In this document: positions 19,693 through 28,074 of the stretch, piece by piece
Numbering within the stretch: position 1 is the stretch's first letter
Layout of the letters: each line of letters opens with the position of its first letter
Assembly (NCBI GenBank): GCA_002015125.1
Contig: MUYB01000026.1
Location: 62,001 to 126,000 of the forward strand
From: [Haemophilus] felis
GTDB taxonomy: Bacteria > Pseudomonadota > Gammaproteobacteria > Enterobacterales > Pasteurellaceae
DNA length: 64,000 nucleotides
Reading direction: 5' to 3'
Notes under the pieces: generated by a model
What the model saw: only the letters and a program-made list of their open reading frames with translations
Told to the model about the DNA's origin: nothing
Databases searched by the model: none
Position numbers and translations under genes: made by a program

Positions 19693-20136
19693 ATGAGGGG
19701 AAAGGAAAGCCTAAGGTTGAGAGAGAATGCAAAAGCCTTGCGTTCAAATATGACTGACGCTGAGTGGGCTTTGTGGTATCACCTGAGGGCTAAACGATTT
19801 TGTGGGATAAAATTTTATCGTCAAAAGATTGTTGGTTCCTATATTGCTGATTTTTTGTCTTTTAATCCAAGACTTATTATTGAGCTTGATGGTTCTCAGC
19901 ACGCAGATCAAGTGGATTATGATCGTTGTAGAACCGCATTTTTAGAGCAGAAGCATTTTACGGTTATTCGTTTTTGGAATGATGAGGTGTTGAGGAATAT
20001 GGATATGGTTTTAGATGTAATATATGAGGTGATTCATTCCTCCGAATTAAAAATTTCCCCCTCTCCCTCCGAAAATCCTACGGATTTTCTCCACCCTCTC
20101 CCGTTTACGGGAGAGGGGAAATGCTTCGATATTTAA
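19693..20136 (+). CDS. DUF559 endonuclease-like protein
   Basis: 147 residues. Residues about 12-118 form a DUF559 domain of the Vsr/restriction-endonuclease-like fold. TDAEWALWYHLR, FYRQKIVGSYIADF and the acidic core IIELDGSQH are visible. DUF559 genes are common singletons of unproven function. The last 30 residues (SPSPSENPTDFLHPLPFTGE) are not conserved protein but translated palindromic repeat, the inverted copy at 20056-20117. The gene begins 4 nt after rlmJ and may be co-transcribed. The physical link to REP-like palindromes suggests a REP-associated nuclease, by analogy with RAYT transposases; this is inference. Confidence 0.85.
   Translation: MRGKESLRLRENAKALRSNMTDAEWALWYHLRAKRFCGIKFYRQKIVGSYIADFLSFNPRLIIELDGSQHADQVDYDRCRTAFLEQKHFTVIRFWNDEVLRNMDMVLDVIYEVIHSSELKISPSPSENPTDFLHPLPFTGEGKCFDI
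20056..20117. repeat. REP-like double palindrome, inverted copy
   Basis: Hairpin B, GAAAATCC-TAC-GGATTTTC (20071-20089), and hairpin A, CCCTCTCCCGT-TT-ACGGGAGAGGG (20094-20117), lie in the 3' end of the DUF559 gene. The whole segment is the reverse complement of the element at about 20386-20449. Confidence 0.9.
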
Positions 20137-20148
20137 TCCATGCAAATC

Positions 20149-20178
20149 TTAAGACATTATTTATAACTTCTTTATAAT
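20149..20178 (+). promoter_or_regulatory. Candidate gor promoter far upstream
   Basis: TTAAGA (20149-20154) and TATAAT (20173-20178) are spaced 18 bp, about 500 nt before the gor start. Transcripts from here would carry the repeats and two small reading frames. Confidence 0.4.
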
Positions 20179-20304
20179 AGCCCATAAAACGGTATTTAAA
20201 TATATCAATACAAAATATATCTACCTCTCCACTTCCCCTCTCCCGTAAACGGGAGAGGGTGGAAAATATTAAACAGCAGCAAATTTTGATGAGAGGAAAA
20301 TATT

Positions 20305-20364
20305 ATGACTATCTTGCTTTATGGATTGTTACAAGGAAGTATAAATAATACCTTCAGATTTTGA
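20305..20364 (+). other. 19-codon reading frame in repeat unit 1
   Basis: Encodes MTILLYGLLQGSINNTFRF after a GAGAGGAAAATATT ribosome site identical to that of gor. It is probably a decayed copy of the gor 5' end or a leader peptide. Confidence 0.35.
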
Positions 20365-20489
20365 TGACTCAAATATCGAAACATTTCCCCTCTCCCGTAA
20401 ACGGGAGAGGGTGGAGAAAATCCGTAGGATTTTCGGAGGGAGGGGGGGAAATATTAAACAGCAGCAAATTTTGATGAGAGGAAAATATT

Positions 20490-20549
20490 ATGACTATCTT
20501 GCTTTACGGATTGTTACAAGGAAGTATAAATAATACCTTCAGATTTTGA
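20490..20549 (+). other. 19-codon reading frame in repeat unit 2
   Basis: Encodes the same 19-residue peptide as unit 1. The one difference within the frame (TAT to TAC) is synonymous. Two copies cannot show selection, but the frame is preserved. Confidence 0.35.
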
Positions 20550-20675
20550 TGACTCAAATATCGAAACACTTCCCCTCTCCCGTTTACGGGAGAGGGTGGA
20601 GAAAATCCGTAGGATTTTCGGAGGGAGAGGGGGAAAATATTAAACAGCAGCAAATTTTTATGAGAGGAAAATATT

Positions 20676-22031
20676 ATGATCAAACATTATGACTATCTTG
20701 CCATCGGCGGCGGTAGTGGCGGTATTGCGTCTATCAACCGTGCGGCGAGCTACGGCAAAAAATGTGCGATTATCGAAGCTAAACACTTGGGCGGTACTTG
20801 TGTGAATGTCGGTTGCGTGCCGAAAAAAGTGATGTGGCACGGTGCACAAATTGCCGAAGCGATTAACCTTTACGCTGCTGATTACGGCTTTGAGTTGGAT
20901 TACAAGCGGTTAGATTTTGCTAAGTTAGTCGAAAATCGCCAAGCCTATATTTCTCGTATTCACACCTCTTACAACAACGTATTGGCGAAAAATAATGTCG
21001 ATGTAATTCAAGGCTTTGCCAAATTTGTGGACGCCAAAACCGTTGAAGTGAATGGTGAAAAAATTACCGCCGATCATATTTTGATCGCCACAGGCGGTCG
21101 TCCAAGCCGTCCGAATATTAAAGGGGCGGAGTTCGGCATTGATTCCAACGGCGTGTTTGAATTGAACCGCTTGCCGAAATCCGTTGCCGTTGTGGGTGCG
21201 GGCTACATTGCGGTTGAACTGGCAGGTGTGCTGAACGCTTTTGGCGTAGAAACGCACTTGTTCGTTCGCCAACACGCTCCGCTTCGCAATTTTGATCCAT
21301 TGATTGTGGAAACCTTGTTGGAAGTGATGAAAACGGACGGCATCAAATTACACACCCATTCCATTCCAACAGAAGTGGTGAAAAATGCCGACGGCACGCT
21401 CACGTTGAAATTGGAAAATGGCGAGAGCCAAACGGTGGAAACCTTGATTTGGGCGATTGGACGAGAGCCAGCGACCGATGTCATCAACTTACAAGCAGCT
21501 GGTGTTCAAACCAATGAGCGTGGCTTCATCAAAGTGGATAAATTCCAAAACACCAATGTGCCGAACATTTATGCGGTGGGCGATATTATCGAAGGTGGGA
21601 TTGAATTGACCCCTGTGGCAGTGGCGGCAGGTCGCCGTTTGTCTGAGCGTCTATTTAACAACAAACCAAACGAACATTTGGATTACAACTTAGTGCCAAC
21701 GGTGGTGTTCAGTCACCCACCAATCGGAACCATTGGTTTAACCGAACCGAAAGCGATCGAAAAATTCGGGGCTGAGAACGTGAAAGTGTATACATCATCT
21801 TTCACGCCGATGTACAGTGCGATCACTCAACATCGCCAACCGTGCCGAATGAAGCTGGTTTGTGTCGGTGAAGAGCAGAAGATTGTCGGCTTGCACGGTA
21901 TCGGTTTTGGCGTGGACGAAATGATCCAAGGCTTTGCAGTCGCAATCAAAATGGGTGCCACCAAAGCAGACTTTGACAACACTGTGGCAATCCACCCAAC
22001 GGGCTCGGAAGAGTTTGTGACGATGCGCTAA
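20676..22031 (+). CDS. gor: Glutathione-disulfide reductase
   Basis: 451 residues, full length. FAD site GGGSGG at about 11-16, redox disulfide CVNVGC at about 42-47, NADPH Rossmann motif [11 protein letters not shown] near 175, and the C-terminal HPTGSEEF with the catalytic His-Glu pair. It reduces oxidised glutathione with NADPH in the cytoplasm. The start has a GAGAGGAAA ribosome site inside the third repeat unit. The gene contains an Actinobacillus-type uptake word (20902-20910) rather than the Haemophilus type seen in neighbours, so it may have been exchanged by transformation. It ends in a bidirectional terminator facing uxuA. Confidence 0.97.
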   Translation: MIKHYDYLAIGGGSGGIASINRAASYGKKCAIIEAKHLGGTCVNVGCVPKKVMWHGAQIAEAINLYAADYGFELDYKRLDFAKLVENRQAYISRIHTSYNNVLAKNNVDVIQGFAKFVDAKTVEVNGEKITADHILIATGGRPSRPNIKGAEFGIDSNGVFELNRLPKSVAVVGAGYIAVELAGVLNAFGVETHLFVRQHAPLRNFDPLIVETLLEVMKTDGIKLHTHSIPTEVVKNADGTLTLKLENGESQTVETLIWAIGREPATDVINLQAAGVQTNERGFIKVDKFQNTNVPNIYAVGDIIEGGIELTPVAVAAGRRLSERLFNNKPNEHLDYNLVPTVVFSHPPIGTIGLTEPKAIEKFGAENVKVYTSSFTPMYSAITQHRQPCRMKLVCVGEEQKIVGLHGIGFGVDEMIQGFAVAIKMGATKADFDNTVAIHPTGSEEFVTMR

Positions 22032-22041
22032 ACGTAAATAA

Positions 22042-22081
22042 AAAATAGCGGCATGAATTTTGATCTTTATGCCGCTATTTT
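22042..22081. terminator. Bidirectional terminator between gor and uxuA
   Basis: AAAATAGCGGCAT pairs with ATGCCGCTATTTT around a 14-nt loop. It is A-rich on the left and T-rich on the right, so it works for both converging genes. Confidence 0.9.
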
Positions 22082-22105
22082 GTTTAGTAAAATCAAGAAA
22101 TGAGA

Positions 22106-23290
22106 TTATTTTTCAAAGAACACTTTTTTCAAAGCAAGTTCTAACCCCCTAAACTCCGCCAAACCTTTTAAGCGACCAATGGCAGAATAACCTGGATTGG
22201 TTTTTTTATGCAGATCATCAAGCATTTGATGACCATGATCTGGTCGCATCGGAATAAGACGAGTTTGCCCAGCGTTTTTGCGACGATATTCTTCTGTTAA
22301 TAATGCTTTTACCACATTAAACATATCCACATCACCCTCTAAGTGTGCGGCTTCATGGAAGCTTAATGGATTTTCTTCTCGTTGTGTGGCACGCAAATGT
22401 GTGAAGTAGATACGTTCGGCAAATTGCTCTGTCATTTTGACTAAATCGTTATCAGAACGAACACCGTACGAACCTGTACACATAGTAAAGCCATTCGCGG
22501 CTAAGGGTTCTGCCTCTACCATCCATTGCATATCTTCAATGGTTGATACAATGCGAGGGAGTCCTAAAATCGGACGTGGCGGATCATCTGGGTGAATTGC
22601 CATTTTAATCCCCACTTCTTGTGCAACTGGCACTATTTGATTAAGGAAATAAGCAAGATGCGTACGGAATTTTTCATGGCTAATGTCTTTGTAGCGATCT
22701 AATTGCGCTTGAAATTCATCTAAAGTATAACCTTCTTCTGCACCAGGTAAGCCAGCGATAATATTACGAGTTAACTGCTCAATATCTGCTGCTGACATTT
22801 GATCAAAATAAACTTTTGCTTGCTGACGTTCTTCCTCTGAATAGGTTTGTTCCGCGTTAGGGCGTTTTAAAATATGTAATTCAAATGCAGCAAAAGCAAT
22901 TTGGTCAAATCTTAATGCTTTTGAACCATCAGGCATTTCGTATGCTAAGTCGGTGCGAGTCCAGTCTAGCACTGGCATAAAGTTATAGCATACAGTATCA
23001 ATACCGCATTCCGCTAAATTGCGCAAAGTTTGTTTATAGTTATCGATCCACTGTTGGTATTGACCTGTTTGGGTTTTGATTTCTTCATGTACAGGTACAC
23101 TTTCTACTACAGACCACACAAGTCCTGCATTTTCTACTTCTGTTTTACGTTTTGTGATTTCTTCCACAGACCAAATTTGCCCATTTGGGATATGATGAAG
23201 TGCCGTAACAATGCCAGTTGCTCCAGCCTGACGAATATCTGATAAAGACACAGGATCTTTTGGTCCATACCAACGCCATGTTTGTTCCAT
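22106..23290 (-). CDS. uxuA: D-mannonate dehydratase
   Basis: 394 residues, normal length. The start [26 protein letters not shown] and [18 protein letters not shown] are diagnostic of UxuA, an Fe/Mn enzyme with a TIM-barrel fold. Metal and active-site residues sit in HPDD, TGSYG, HLR and RPDHGHQM. It dehydrates D-mannonate to 2-keto-3-deoxygluconate. It is the last gene of a minus-strand run TRAP binding protein, uxuR, uxuA, 19 nt after uxuR, while the rest of the pathway is divergent on the plus strand. Confidence 0.96.
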   Translation of the reverse strand: MEQTWRWYGPKDPVSLSDIRQAGATGIVTALHHIPNGQIWSVEEITKRKTEVENAGLVWSVVESVPVHEEIKTQTGQYQQWIDNYKQTLRNLAECGIDTVCYNFMPVLDWTRTDLAYEMPDGSKALRFDQIAFAAFELHILKRPNAEQTYSEEERQQAKVYFDQMSAADIEQLTRNIIAGLPGAEEGYTLDEFQAQLDRYKDISHEKFRTHLAYFLNQIVPVAQEVGIKMAIHPDDPPRPILGLPRIVSTIEDMQWMVEAEPLAANGFTMCTGSYGVRSDNDLVKMTEQFAERIYFTHLRATQREENPLSFHEAAHLEGDVDMFNVVKALLTEEYRRKNAGQTRLIPMRPDHGHQMLDDLHKKTNPGYSAIGRLKGLAEFRGLELALKKVFFEK

Positions 23291-23309
23291 AATATTTACC
23301 TTAATTTAT

Positions 23310-24056
23310 TTAAATTCCCACAACCACAGGACTAATATTAAATAGATAGCCGTCAAAATCCGGTTCATCAACATTTGATAATTCAAAGAGTTTTTTCTTA
23401 ACATTTTCGATATGTTGCCACATGGCTTTCCTTGCCATAGCGGGATCTTTTCGTTGAATACTATTTAAAATAGCTTCGTGATCTTTTAACCATAATTGAC
23501 GGTAGTGATTTTCCTTGATATGTGTGTGTAATCCCTTCCACATCGGGTTTGAACGATATTTCCAAAGATCTTTCTGCATTTGAATAAGCACTTCATTTTG
23601 AGTAATCTCAGCAATTGCACTATGAAATTCTTCATCTGCAGAATAATCTTCATCACCACCGTCTTCTAAAGTTTGATATTCTCTTTGTAAAATTTCTTTT
23701 AAACGAAGAATATCATTGCGACCTGCCTGAATTGCTGCAAATTCAGCAATACCACTTTCTAGTAACTGACGAGCTTGCAGCAGTTCGAATGGCCCAACAT
23801 CAATGAAATTAAAACTATCATTGCTACTTGGTAAATTAACCACATAGACACCAGATCCTTTTTTTACTGAAACTAAGTTTTCTAGCTCCAGCATAATTAG
23901 CGCTTCTCTGACCACAGTTCGGCTAACTTCAAAGCGTTCTGCAATATCACGCTCTGGTGGAAGTCTATCGCCTACCTGATAGATTCCTTGACGTAATTCG
24001 TCTTTCAGAAATTCACCAATTTTTTTATAGGAACGTAATGGATAGTTTTCACTCAT
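23310..24056 (-). CDS. uxuR: UxuR/ExuR-type GntR repressor
   Basis: 248 residues. The N-terminal winged helix (about 10-75; RLPPERDIAERFEVSRTVVREALIMLE) is GntR, and the C-terminal all-helical effector domain (about 95-240) is of the FadR (FCD) subclass. Context within uxuA, hexuronate TRAP genes, uxaC, kdgK and eda identifies it as the regulon repressor, probably released by hexuronates such as fructuronate. TTGGTATNCCAA-type operators are visible in the divergent control region and just upstream of this gene. Confidence 0.92.
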   Translation of the reverse strand: MSENYPLRSYKKIGEFLKDELRQGIYQVGDRLPPERDIAERFEVSRTVVREALIMLELENLVSVKKGSGVYVVNLPSSNDSFNFIDVGPFELLQARQLLESGIAEFAAIQAGRNDILRLKEILQREYQTLEDGGDEDYSADEEFHSAIAEITQNEVLIQMQKDLWKYRSNPMWKGLHTHIKENHYRQLWLKDHEAILNSIQRKDPAMARKAMWQHIENVKKKLFELSNVDEPDFDGYLFNISPVVVGI

Positions 24057-24110
24057 AATGAATAGACCTTTAATACAGTTAAAAATAGATTTACCAATAA
24101 CAGCTTAATA

Positions 24111-24122
24111 TTGGTCTAACAA
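24111..24122. promoter_or_regulatory. Candidate UxuR operator before uxuR
   Basis: TTGGTCTAACAA matches the TTGGTATACCAA consensus at most positions and lies 55 nt upstream of the uxuR start, which suggests autoregulation. Confidence 0.45.
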
Positions 24123-24145
24123 GTTTACTGTTCATAATAGCATAA

Positions 24146-25129
24146 TCACTTAATTTTGCGTATTTCCTCAACAATCTTATAGGTTTCTGGTGCTTCTTTT
24201 TCTAAGGCTTCATACATTGGTTTAACAGCTGCTTTGAATGCCGCTTTATCCACTTCTACAAATGTTGAACCTTGTTTGATTGCTGATTCTCTCTCTTTGT
24301 TTTCAGAAGCTACCCATAGATCTCTCATTTTTAATGTTGCTTCTAAAGCAGCTTGTTGTAATGTTTCTTGGGATTTTTTATCTAGGCTATCCCAAACTTT
24401 ACTTGAAATAACTAGTACATCAGGCACCATTGTGTGCTCATCTTCGCTAAAGTATTTAGACACTTCGCTATGACGGCTTAGCGTATAAGAAGGGATATTA
24501 TTTTCTGCAGCATCAACAACACCTTGTTGAAGGGCTGTATAAAGTTCACCATAAGCCAATGGCGTTGGGTTACCACCTAAATATTTCACCATATTTACTG
24601 CTGTTGGGCTTGGTTGTACTCTAACTTTAAGTCCTTTTAAATCTTCAGGGGTTTTAATTGGTTTAGAGGTATAAAAGCTTCTCGCGCCAGCATCTAAATA
24701 GGCTAGACCAATAAATCCATTTTGTTTAGATGATTCTAAAATTTGTTTACCAATATCACTTTCCATCACTTTGTGATAATGCTCTTTACTATCAAATAAG
24801 TAAGGAAGATTATAAATTCCATAAGGCTTACTGAAAGCTTCTAGTTCCGCAGCATTAGATTTAGCAAGTGCTAGAGCTCCTTTTTGTACCAATTCTAATG
24901 ATTCTCTTTGTGAACCTAATTGAGCATCTGGATATACACGCACTTTTAATTCACCACCAGAGAGTTCAGCGGTTCTTGTTGCCATGAATTGTAGTGCTTC
25001 ATGTACTGGATGCGCTCTATTTTGGTTATGGCTTAGTTTTAGCGTTGTTGCAGCACTTGCATTCATTGATAGACTTAATAGTACTGCGCTCATTAAACTA
25101 CTTAATGTAAATTTGCTACTTAGTTTCAT
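24146..25129 (-). CDS. TRAP transporter substrate-binding protein (DctP family)
   Basis: 327 residues from the ATG at 25129, which has a GAGGAT ribosome site; an upstream in-frame ATG at 25177 lacks one and would bury the signal peptide. The signal peptide is MKLSSKFTLSSLMSAVLLSL, then SMNASA before the mature ATTLKLSHNQNRAHPVH. DctP features include LKGLKVRVQPSPTAVNMVKYLGG with the conserved substrate-binding arginine, and VDAAENNIPSY. It captures a sugar acid, most likely a hexuronate given the neighbours, and delivers it to the DctQ/DctM pair encoded divergently. The substrate is inferred from context only. Confidence 0.93.
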   Translation of the reverse strand: MKLSSKFTLSSLMSAVLLSLSMNASAATTLKLSHNQNRAHPVHEALQFMATRTAELSGGELKVRVYPDAQLGSQRESLELVQKGALALAKSNAAELEAFSKPYGIYNLPYLFDSKEHYHKVMESDIGKQILESSKQNGFIGLAYLDAGARSFYTSKPIKTPEDLKGLKVRVQPSPTAVNMVKYLGGNPTPLAYGELYTALQQGVVDAAENNIPSYTLSRHSEVSKYFSEDEHTMVPDVLVISSKVWDSLDKKSQETLQQAALEATLKMRDLWVASENKERESAIKQGSTFVEVDKAAFKAAVKPMYEALEKEAPETYKIVEEIRKIK

Positions 25130-25185
25130 AAAAAAATCCTCATTTAGTTTTCTTGATAGCACCATAGTTATAAACATCTAACATA

Positions 25186-25197
25186 TTGGTATTCCAA
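25186..25197. promoter_or_regulatory. UxuR-type operator 1
   Basis: TTGGTATTCCAA differs by one base from the symmetric TTGGTATACCAA ExuR/UxuR consensus. It is on the side of the TRAP binding-protein gene. Confidence 0.7.
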
Positions 25198-25242
25198 TCA
25201 TTCAATATATAAGCCCTTTAGTCAAAATATTTTCTTTGTTTT

Positions 25243-25258
25243 TTAGATATGGATCACA
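25243..25258. promoter_or_regulatory. Possible CRP half-site
   Basis: TTAGA-N6-TCACA keeps only one good half of the TGTGA-N6-TCACA consensus. It is positioned to serve the leftward promoter. Confidence 0.35.
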
Positions 25259-25271
25259 AAAATAAGCTAAT

Positions 25272-25283
25272 TTGGTATTCCAA
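25272..25283. promoter_or_regulatory. UxuR-type operator 2
   Basis: A second exact TTGGTATTCCAA lies 86 bp from the first, on the plus-strand operon side. Two identical operators could support looping. Confidence 0.7.
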
Positions 25284-25292
25284 TTTTATTTT

Positions 25293-25308
25293 TGTGATCT
25301 AGATCGCA
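25293..25308. promoter_or_regulatory. CRP site of the plus-strand hexuronate operon
   Basis: TGTGA-TCTAGA-TCGCA matches the CRP consensus at nine of ten half-site bases and has a palindromic centre. It lies 60-75 nt before the DctQ start and implies catabolite control. Confidence 0.7.
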
Positions 25309-25367
25309 TATTTTTAATGGTTAAAAAGGTATCATTCACTCATGAGTAAGCTATGAAAGGAGTTTTT

Positions 25368-25865
25368 ATGTACAAAATAAAGAATTTGGTAAACCAATTA
25401 TTAGCGATATTTTGCGTATCTTTGCTAGTTGTTTTGGTAATTTGCGTGATTTGGCAAGTCATTTCTCGTTATATTTTAGGTTCACCAAGTATTGCAACAG
25501 ATGAACTAGCTCGTTTTCTATTTATGTGGGTTGGTTTGATTGGTGCAGCTTATGCAACAGGATTAAAGCGCCATTTAGCGATTGATTTGCTTCTGATGAA
25601 GGTACAAGGCAAACAGAAAGATACGTTAGAACTTGTTATTTTAGCGACGATGCTTTTCTTTGCTGGCTTTATTTTAGTGTACGGTGGCGCTAGCTTAGCT
25701 TGGGATACTCACCAAACAGGTCAAATCTCACCATCATTAGGTATCGATATGGGACTGGTTTACCTCTGTTTACCCGTGTCTGGTGCGATTATGGTGTTTT
25801 ATGTTTTGATTGAATTGATTGCGAAGTTACAAAGCTTATTCAATTCAAAAAGAGATATTCAATAA
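25368..25865 (+). CDS. TRAP transporter small permease (DctQ family)
   Basis: 165 residues from the ATG at 25368, preceded at good spacing by AAAGGAG; an ATG at 25353 lies before that site. Four membrane segments are evident (about 8-30, 47-65, 85-107, 125-150). The conserved cytoplasmic region TDELARFLFMWVGLIGAAYA is the DctQ signature. It is the small membrane partner of the adjacent DctM, in the operon DctQ, DctM, SDR, uxaC, kdgK, eda. Confidence 0.92.
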   Translation: MYKIKNLVNQLLAIFCVSLLVVLVICVIWQVISRYILGSPSIATDELARFLFMWVGLIGAAYATGLKRHLAIDLLLMKVQGKQKDTLELVILATMLFFAGFILVYGGASLAWDTHQTGQISPSLGIDMGLVYLCLPVSGAIMVFYVLIELIAKLQSLFNSKRDIQ

Positions 25866-25883
25866 TTTGGAAGGAAAATATAT

Positions 25884-27194
25884 ATGGAATGGACAATTAT
25901 TCTTACCTTATTCGGTTCTTTCGCAGTCATGTTGGCGCTATCTGTGCCTATTTCCTTTGCTATCGCAATCTCAACTTTACTCACAATTTCGGTGAGTTTA
26001 CCTATTGATAGTGCTTTGACTGTTGTTACACAGAAAATGGCTTCGGGCTTAGATAACTTTGCTCTATTAGCAATACCCTTTTTTATTTTAGCAGGGAATA
26101 TTATGAACAGAGGCGGTATCGCTTTACGCTTAATTGCCTTAGCAAAAGCGCTAGGTGCTAGATTACCGGGTTCTTTATTCCATAGTAATGTATTAGCCAA
26201 TATGTTATTTGGCTCAATTTCTGGCTCTGCGGTTGCCTCTGCTGCGGCAATGGGCGGTATTATGGCGCCTTTGCAAAAAAAGGAAGGCTATGATCCAGAA
26301 TTATCAGCGGCGGTAAATGTGGCATCTTGCCCAACAGGGTTACTCATTCCACCGAGTAATACATTGATTGTTTATTCTCTCGTTTCTGGCGGCACATCTA
26401 TTTCTGCACTTTTTTTAGCAGGTTATTTACCTGGTATTTTAATGGGGCTTGGCATAATGATTGTTGCGGGCTTTATGGCGAAAAAACGTAATTATCCATT
26501 AGAGCCAGCACCTTCTTGCAAAGAGGTTTTTGTAAAAACCATTGATGCTTTACCTTCGCTATTGCTTATTTTTATTGTCATTGGTGGCATTATCGGCGGT
26601 GTCTTTACCGCAACAGAAGCTTCGGCGATAGCTGTGGTTTATACGTTAGTACTTGCTATGGGAATTTATAAAGAAGTTTCCTTAAAAGAATTACCATCAA
26701 TTATTTTAGAATCTTGCGTTACTACTGCCATTGTATTGCTATTAATTGGTGCTTCTTCGGGAATGTCTTGGGCAATGGCAAATGCAGATGTGCCATATCT
26801 TATCCAAGATGCACTACTTGCTGTCTCAGCGAATCCAATCGTGATTATGCTCTTTATTACCTTCTTATTGCTTATCGTTGGTACTTTTATGGATATGACA
26901 CCTGCGGTGTTAATCTTTACACCTATTTTCCTACCAATAGCAATGGAATTAGGCATCGATCCTGTTCATTTCGGTATCATTATGACATTCAATTTATGTA
27001 TCGGTATTTGTACTCCGCCAGTAGGTAGCGCGCTGTTTATTGGTTGTTCCGTAGGGAATGTGAGTATCGATAAAGTGTTAAAACCAATGATTCCGTTCTT
27101 TATGGCGCTAATTATCACCCTACTTATGGTTACTTTTATTCCTGATATTAGCTTAATTCTACCGAAACTCTTTTTAAATTATGTCCCTCTATAA
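25884..27194 (+). CDS. TRAP transporter large permease (DctM family)
   Basis: 436 residues with about 12 hydrophobic segments. Family motifs include FFILAGNIMNRGGIA, NMLFGSISGSAVASAAAMGG and IPPSNTLIVY, plus GTFMDMTPAVLIFTPIFLPI in the second half. It forms the sodium-driven channel with DctQ and the DctP protein. The ATG at 25884 follows GGAAGGAAAATATAT. The start is 18 nt after the DctQ stop, and 22 nt separate it from the next gene. Confidence 0.95.
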   Translation: MEWTIILTLFGSFAVMLALSVPISFAIAISTLLTISVSLPIDSALTVVTQKMASGLDNFALLAIPFFILAGNIMNRGGIALRLIALAKALGARLPGSLFHSNVLANMLFGSISGSAVASAAAMGGIMAPLQKKEGYDPELSAAVNVASCPTGLLIPPSNTLIVYSLVSGGTSISALFLAGYLPGILMGLGIMIVAGFMAKKRNYPLEPAPSCKEVFVKTIDALPSLLLIFIVIGGIIGGVFTATEASAIAVVYTLVLAMGIYKEVSLKELPSIILESCVTTAIVLLLIGASSGMSWAMANADVPYLIQDALLAVSANPIVIMLFITFLLLIVGTFMDMTPAVLIFTPIFLPIAMELGIDPVHFGIIMTFNLCIGICTPPVGSALFIGCSVGNVSIDKVLKPMIPFFMALIITLLMVTFIPDISLILPKLFLNYVPL

Positions 27195-27216
27195 TTACTG
27201 ACTAAAGGAATATGTT

Positions 27217-28062
27217 ATGAAAATTGCATTAAATCACTCATTCACAAATAAAGTTATTGTTATTACTGGTGCAGGCGGTGTGTTATGTGGCTTTTTAGCT
27301 AAACAACTGGCGAAAACAGGTGCAAAAATTGCATTGCTTGATATTAATCTTGAGGGTGCAAATCAATTTGCTGAGGAAATCAATGCGCAAGGTGGTATTG
27401 CTAAAGCTTATCAAACTAATGTGCTAGAACTAGCGAGCATTCAACAAACCAATGAACAGATTAAGCAAGATTTTGGCAGTTGTGATTTTTTAATTAACGG
27501 CGCTGGCGGTAATAGCCCTAAAGCAACTACCGACAATGAATTTCATTTACTAGATTTACCTGAAAATACGAAATCTTTTTTCGATTTAGACAAATCCGGT
27601 GTGGAATTTGTATTTAATCTAAATTATTTAGGCACTTTATTACCAACGCAAGTTTTTGCAAAAGATATGGTTGGTAAACAAGGTGCTTGCATTATTAATA
27701 TCTCTAGTATGAACGCCTTTACGCCACTAACCAAAATTCCAGCGTACTCTGGCGCAAAAGCCGCTATCAGTAATTTTACCCAATGGTTAGCGGTGCATTT
27801 TTCCAAAGTCGGCATTCGTTGCAATGCCATTGCTCCAGGATTTTTGGTAAGTAACCAAAACAGAGGATTATTATTTGATGCTGAAGGTAATCCAACACCT
27901 CGCGCAAATAAAATTTTAACTAATACACCAATGGGACGTTTTGGTGAAGCGGAAGAACTCGTTGGTGGTATTTTATTTTTACTAGATGAAAATTATTCTA
28001 GCTTTGTAAACGGCGTTGTTTTACCAATTGATGGCGGTTTTTCTGCTTATAGTGGTGTGTAA
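27217..28062 (+). CDS. SDR-family oxidoreductase, probable D-mannonate oxidoreductase (fructuronate reductase)
   Basis: 281 residues. Short-chain dehydrogenase with NAD(P) motif TGAGGVLCGFLA near 20, DIN after beta-2, NGAGGN, catalytic Ser in NISSMNAF and the YSGAKAAIS Tyr/Lys pair near 180. Its place between the TRAP genes and uxaC, with uxuA and no classical UxuB, makes it the missing step, fructuronate to mannonate. This SDR type replaces the unrelated long-chain UxuB in Haemophilus. The exact substrate is inferred from pathway completeness. Confidence 0.85.
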   Translation: MKIALNHSFTNKVIVITGAGGVLCGFLAKQLAKTGAKIALLDINLEGANQFAEEINAQGGIAKAYQTNVLELASIQQTNEQIKQDFGSCDFLINGAGGNSPKATTDNEFHLLDLPENTKSFFDLDKSGVEFVFNLNYLGTLLPTQVFAKDMVGKQGACIINISSMNAFTPLTKIPAYSGAKAAISNFTQWLAVHFSKVGIRCNAIAPGFLVSNQNRGLLFDAEGNPTPRANKILTNTPMGRFGEAEELVGGILFLLDENYSSFVNGVVLPIDGGFSAYSGV

Positions 28063-28074
28063 GGAGAGATATAG

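Larger units (their letters stand above)
20236..20675 (+). repeat. 185-bp tandem repeat of palindromes plus gor leader
   Basis: Two full units and a third that runs into gor. Hairpin A recurs at 20236-20259, 20388-20411 and 20573-20596. Hairpin B recurs at 20416-20434 and 20601-20619 but is missing from the first unit. Each unit continues with AAACAGCAGCAAATTTT, a GAGAGGAAA ribosome site and an ATG (20305, 20490, then the gor start at 20676), spaced 185 and 186 bp. The upstream units look like duplicates of the gor initiation region. This fills the 539-nt gap between the DUF559 gene and gor. Confidence 0.92.

Noticed and set aside
20236..20675. Considered a CRISPR or an insertion sequence
   Set aside because: Only about three 185-bp units, no unique spacers, no transposase, no terminal inverted repeats.
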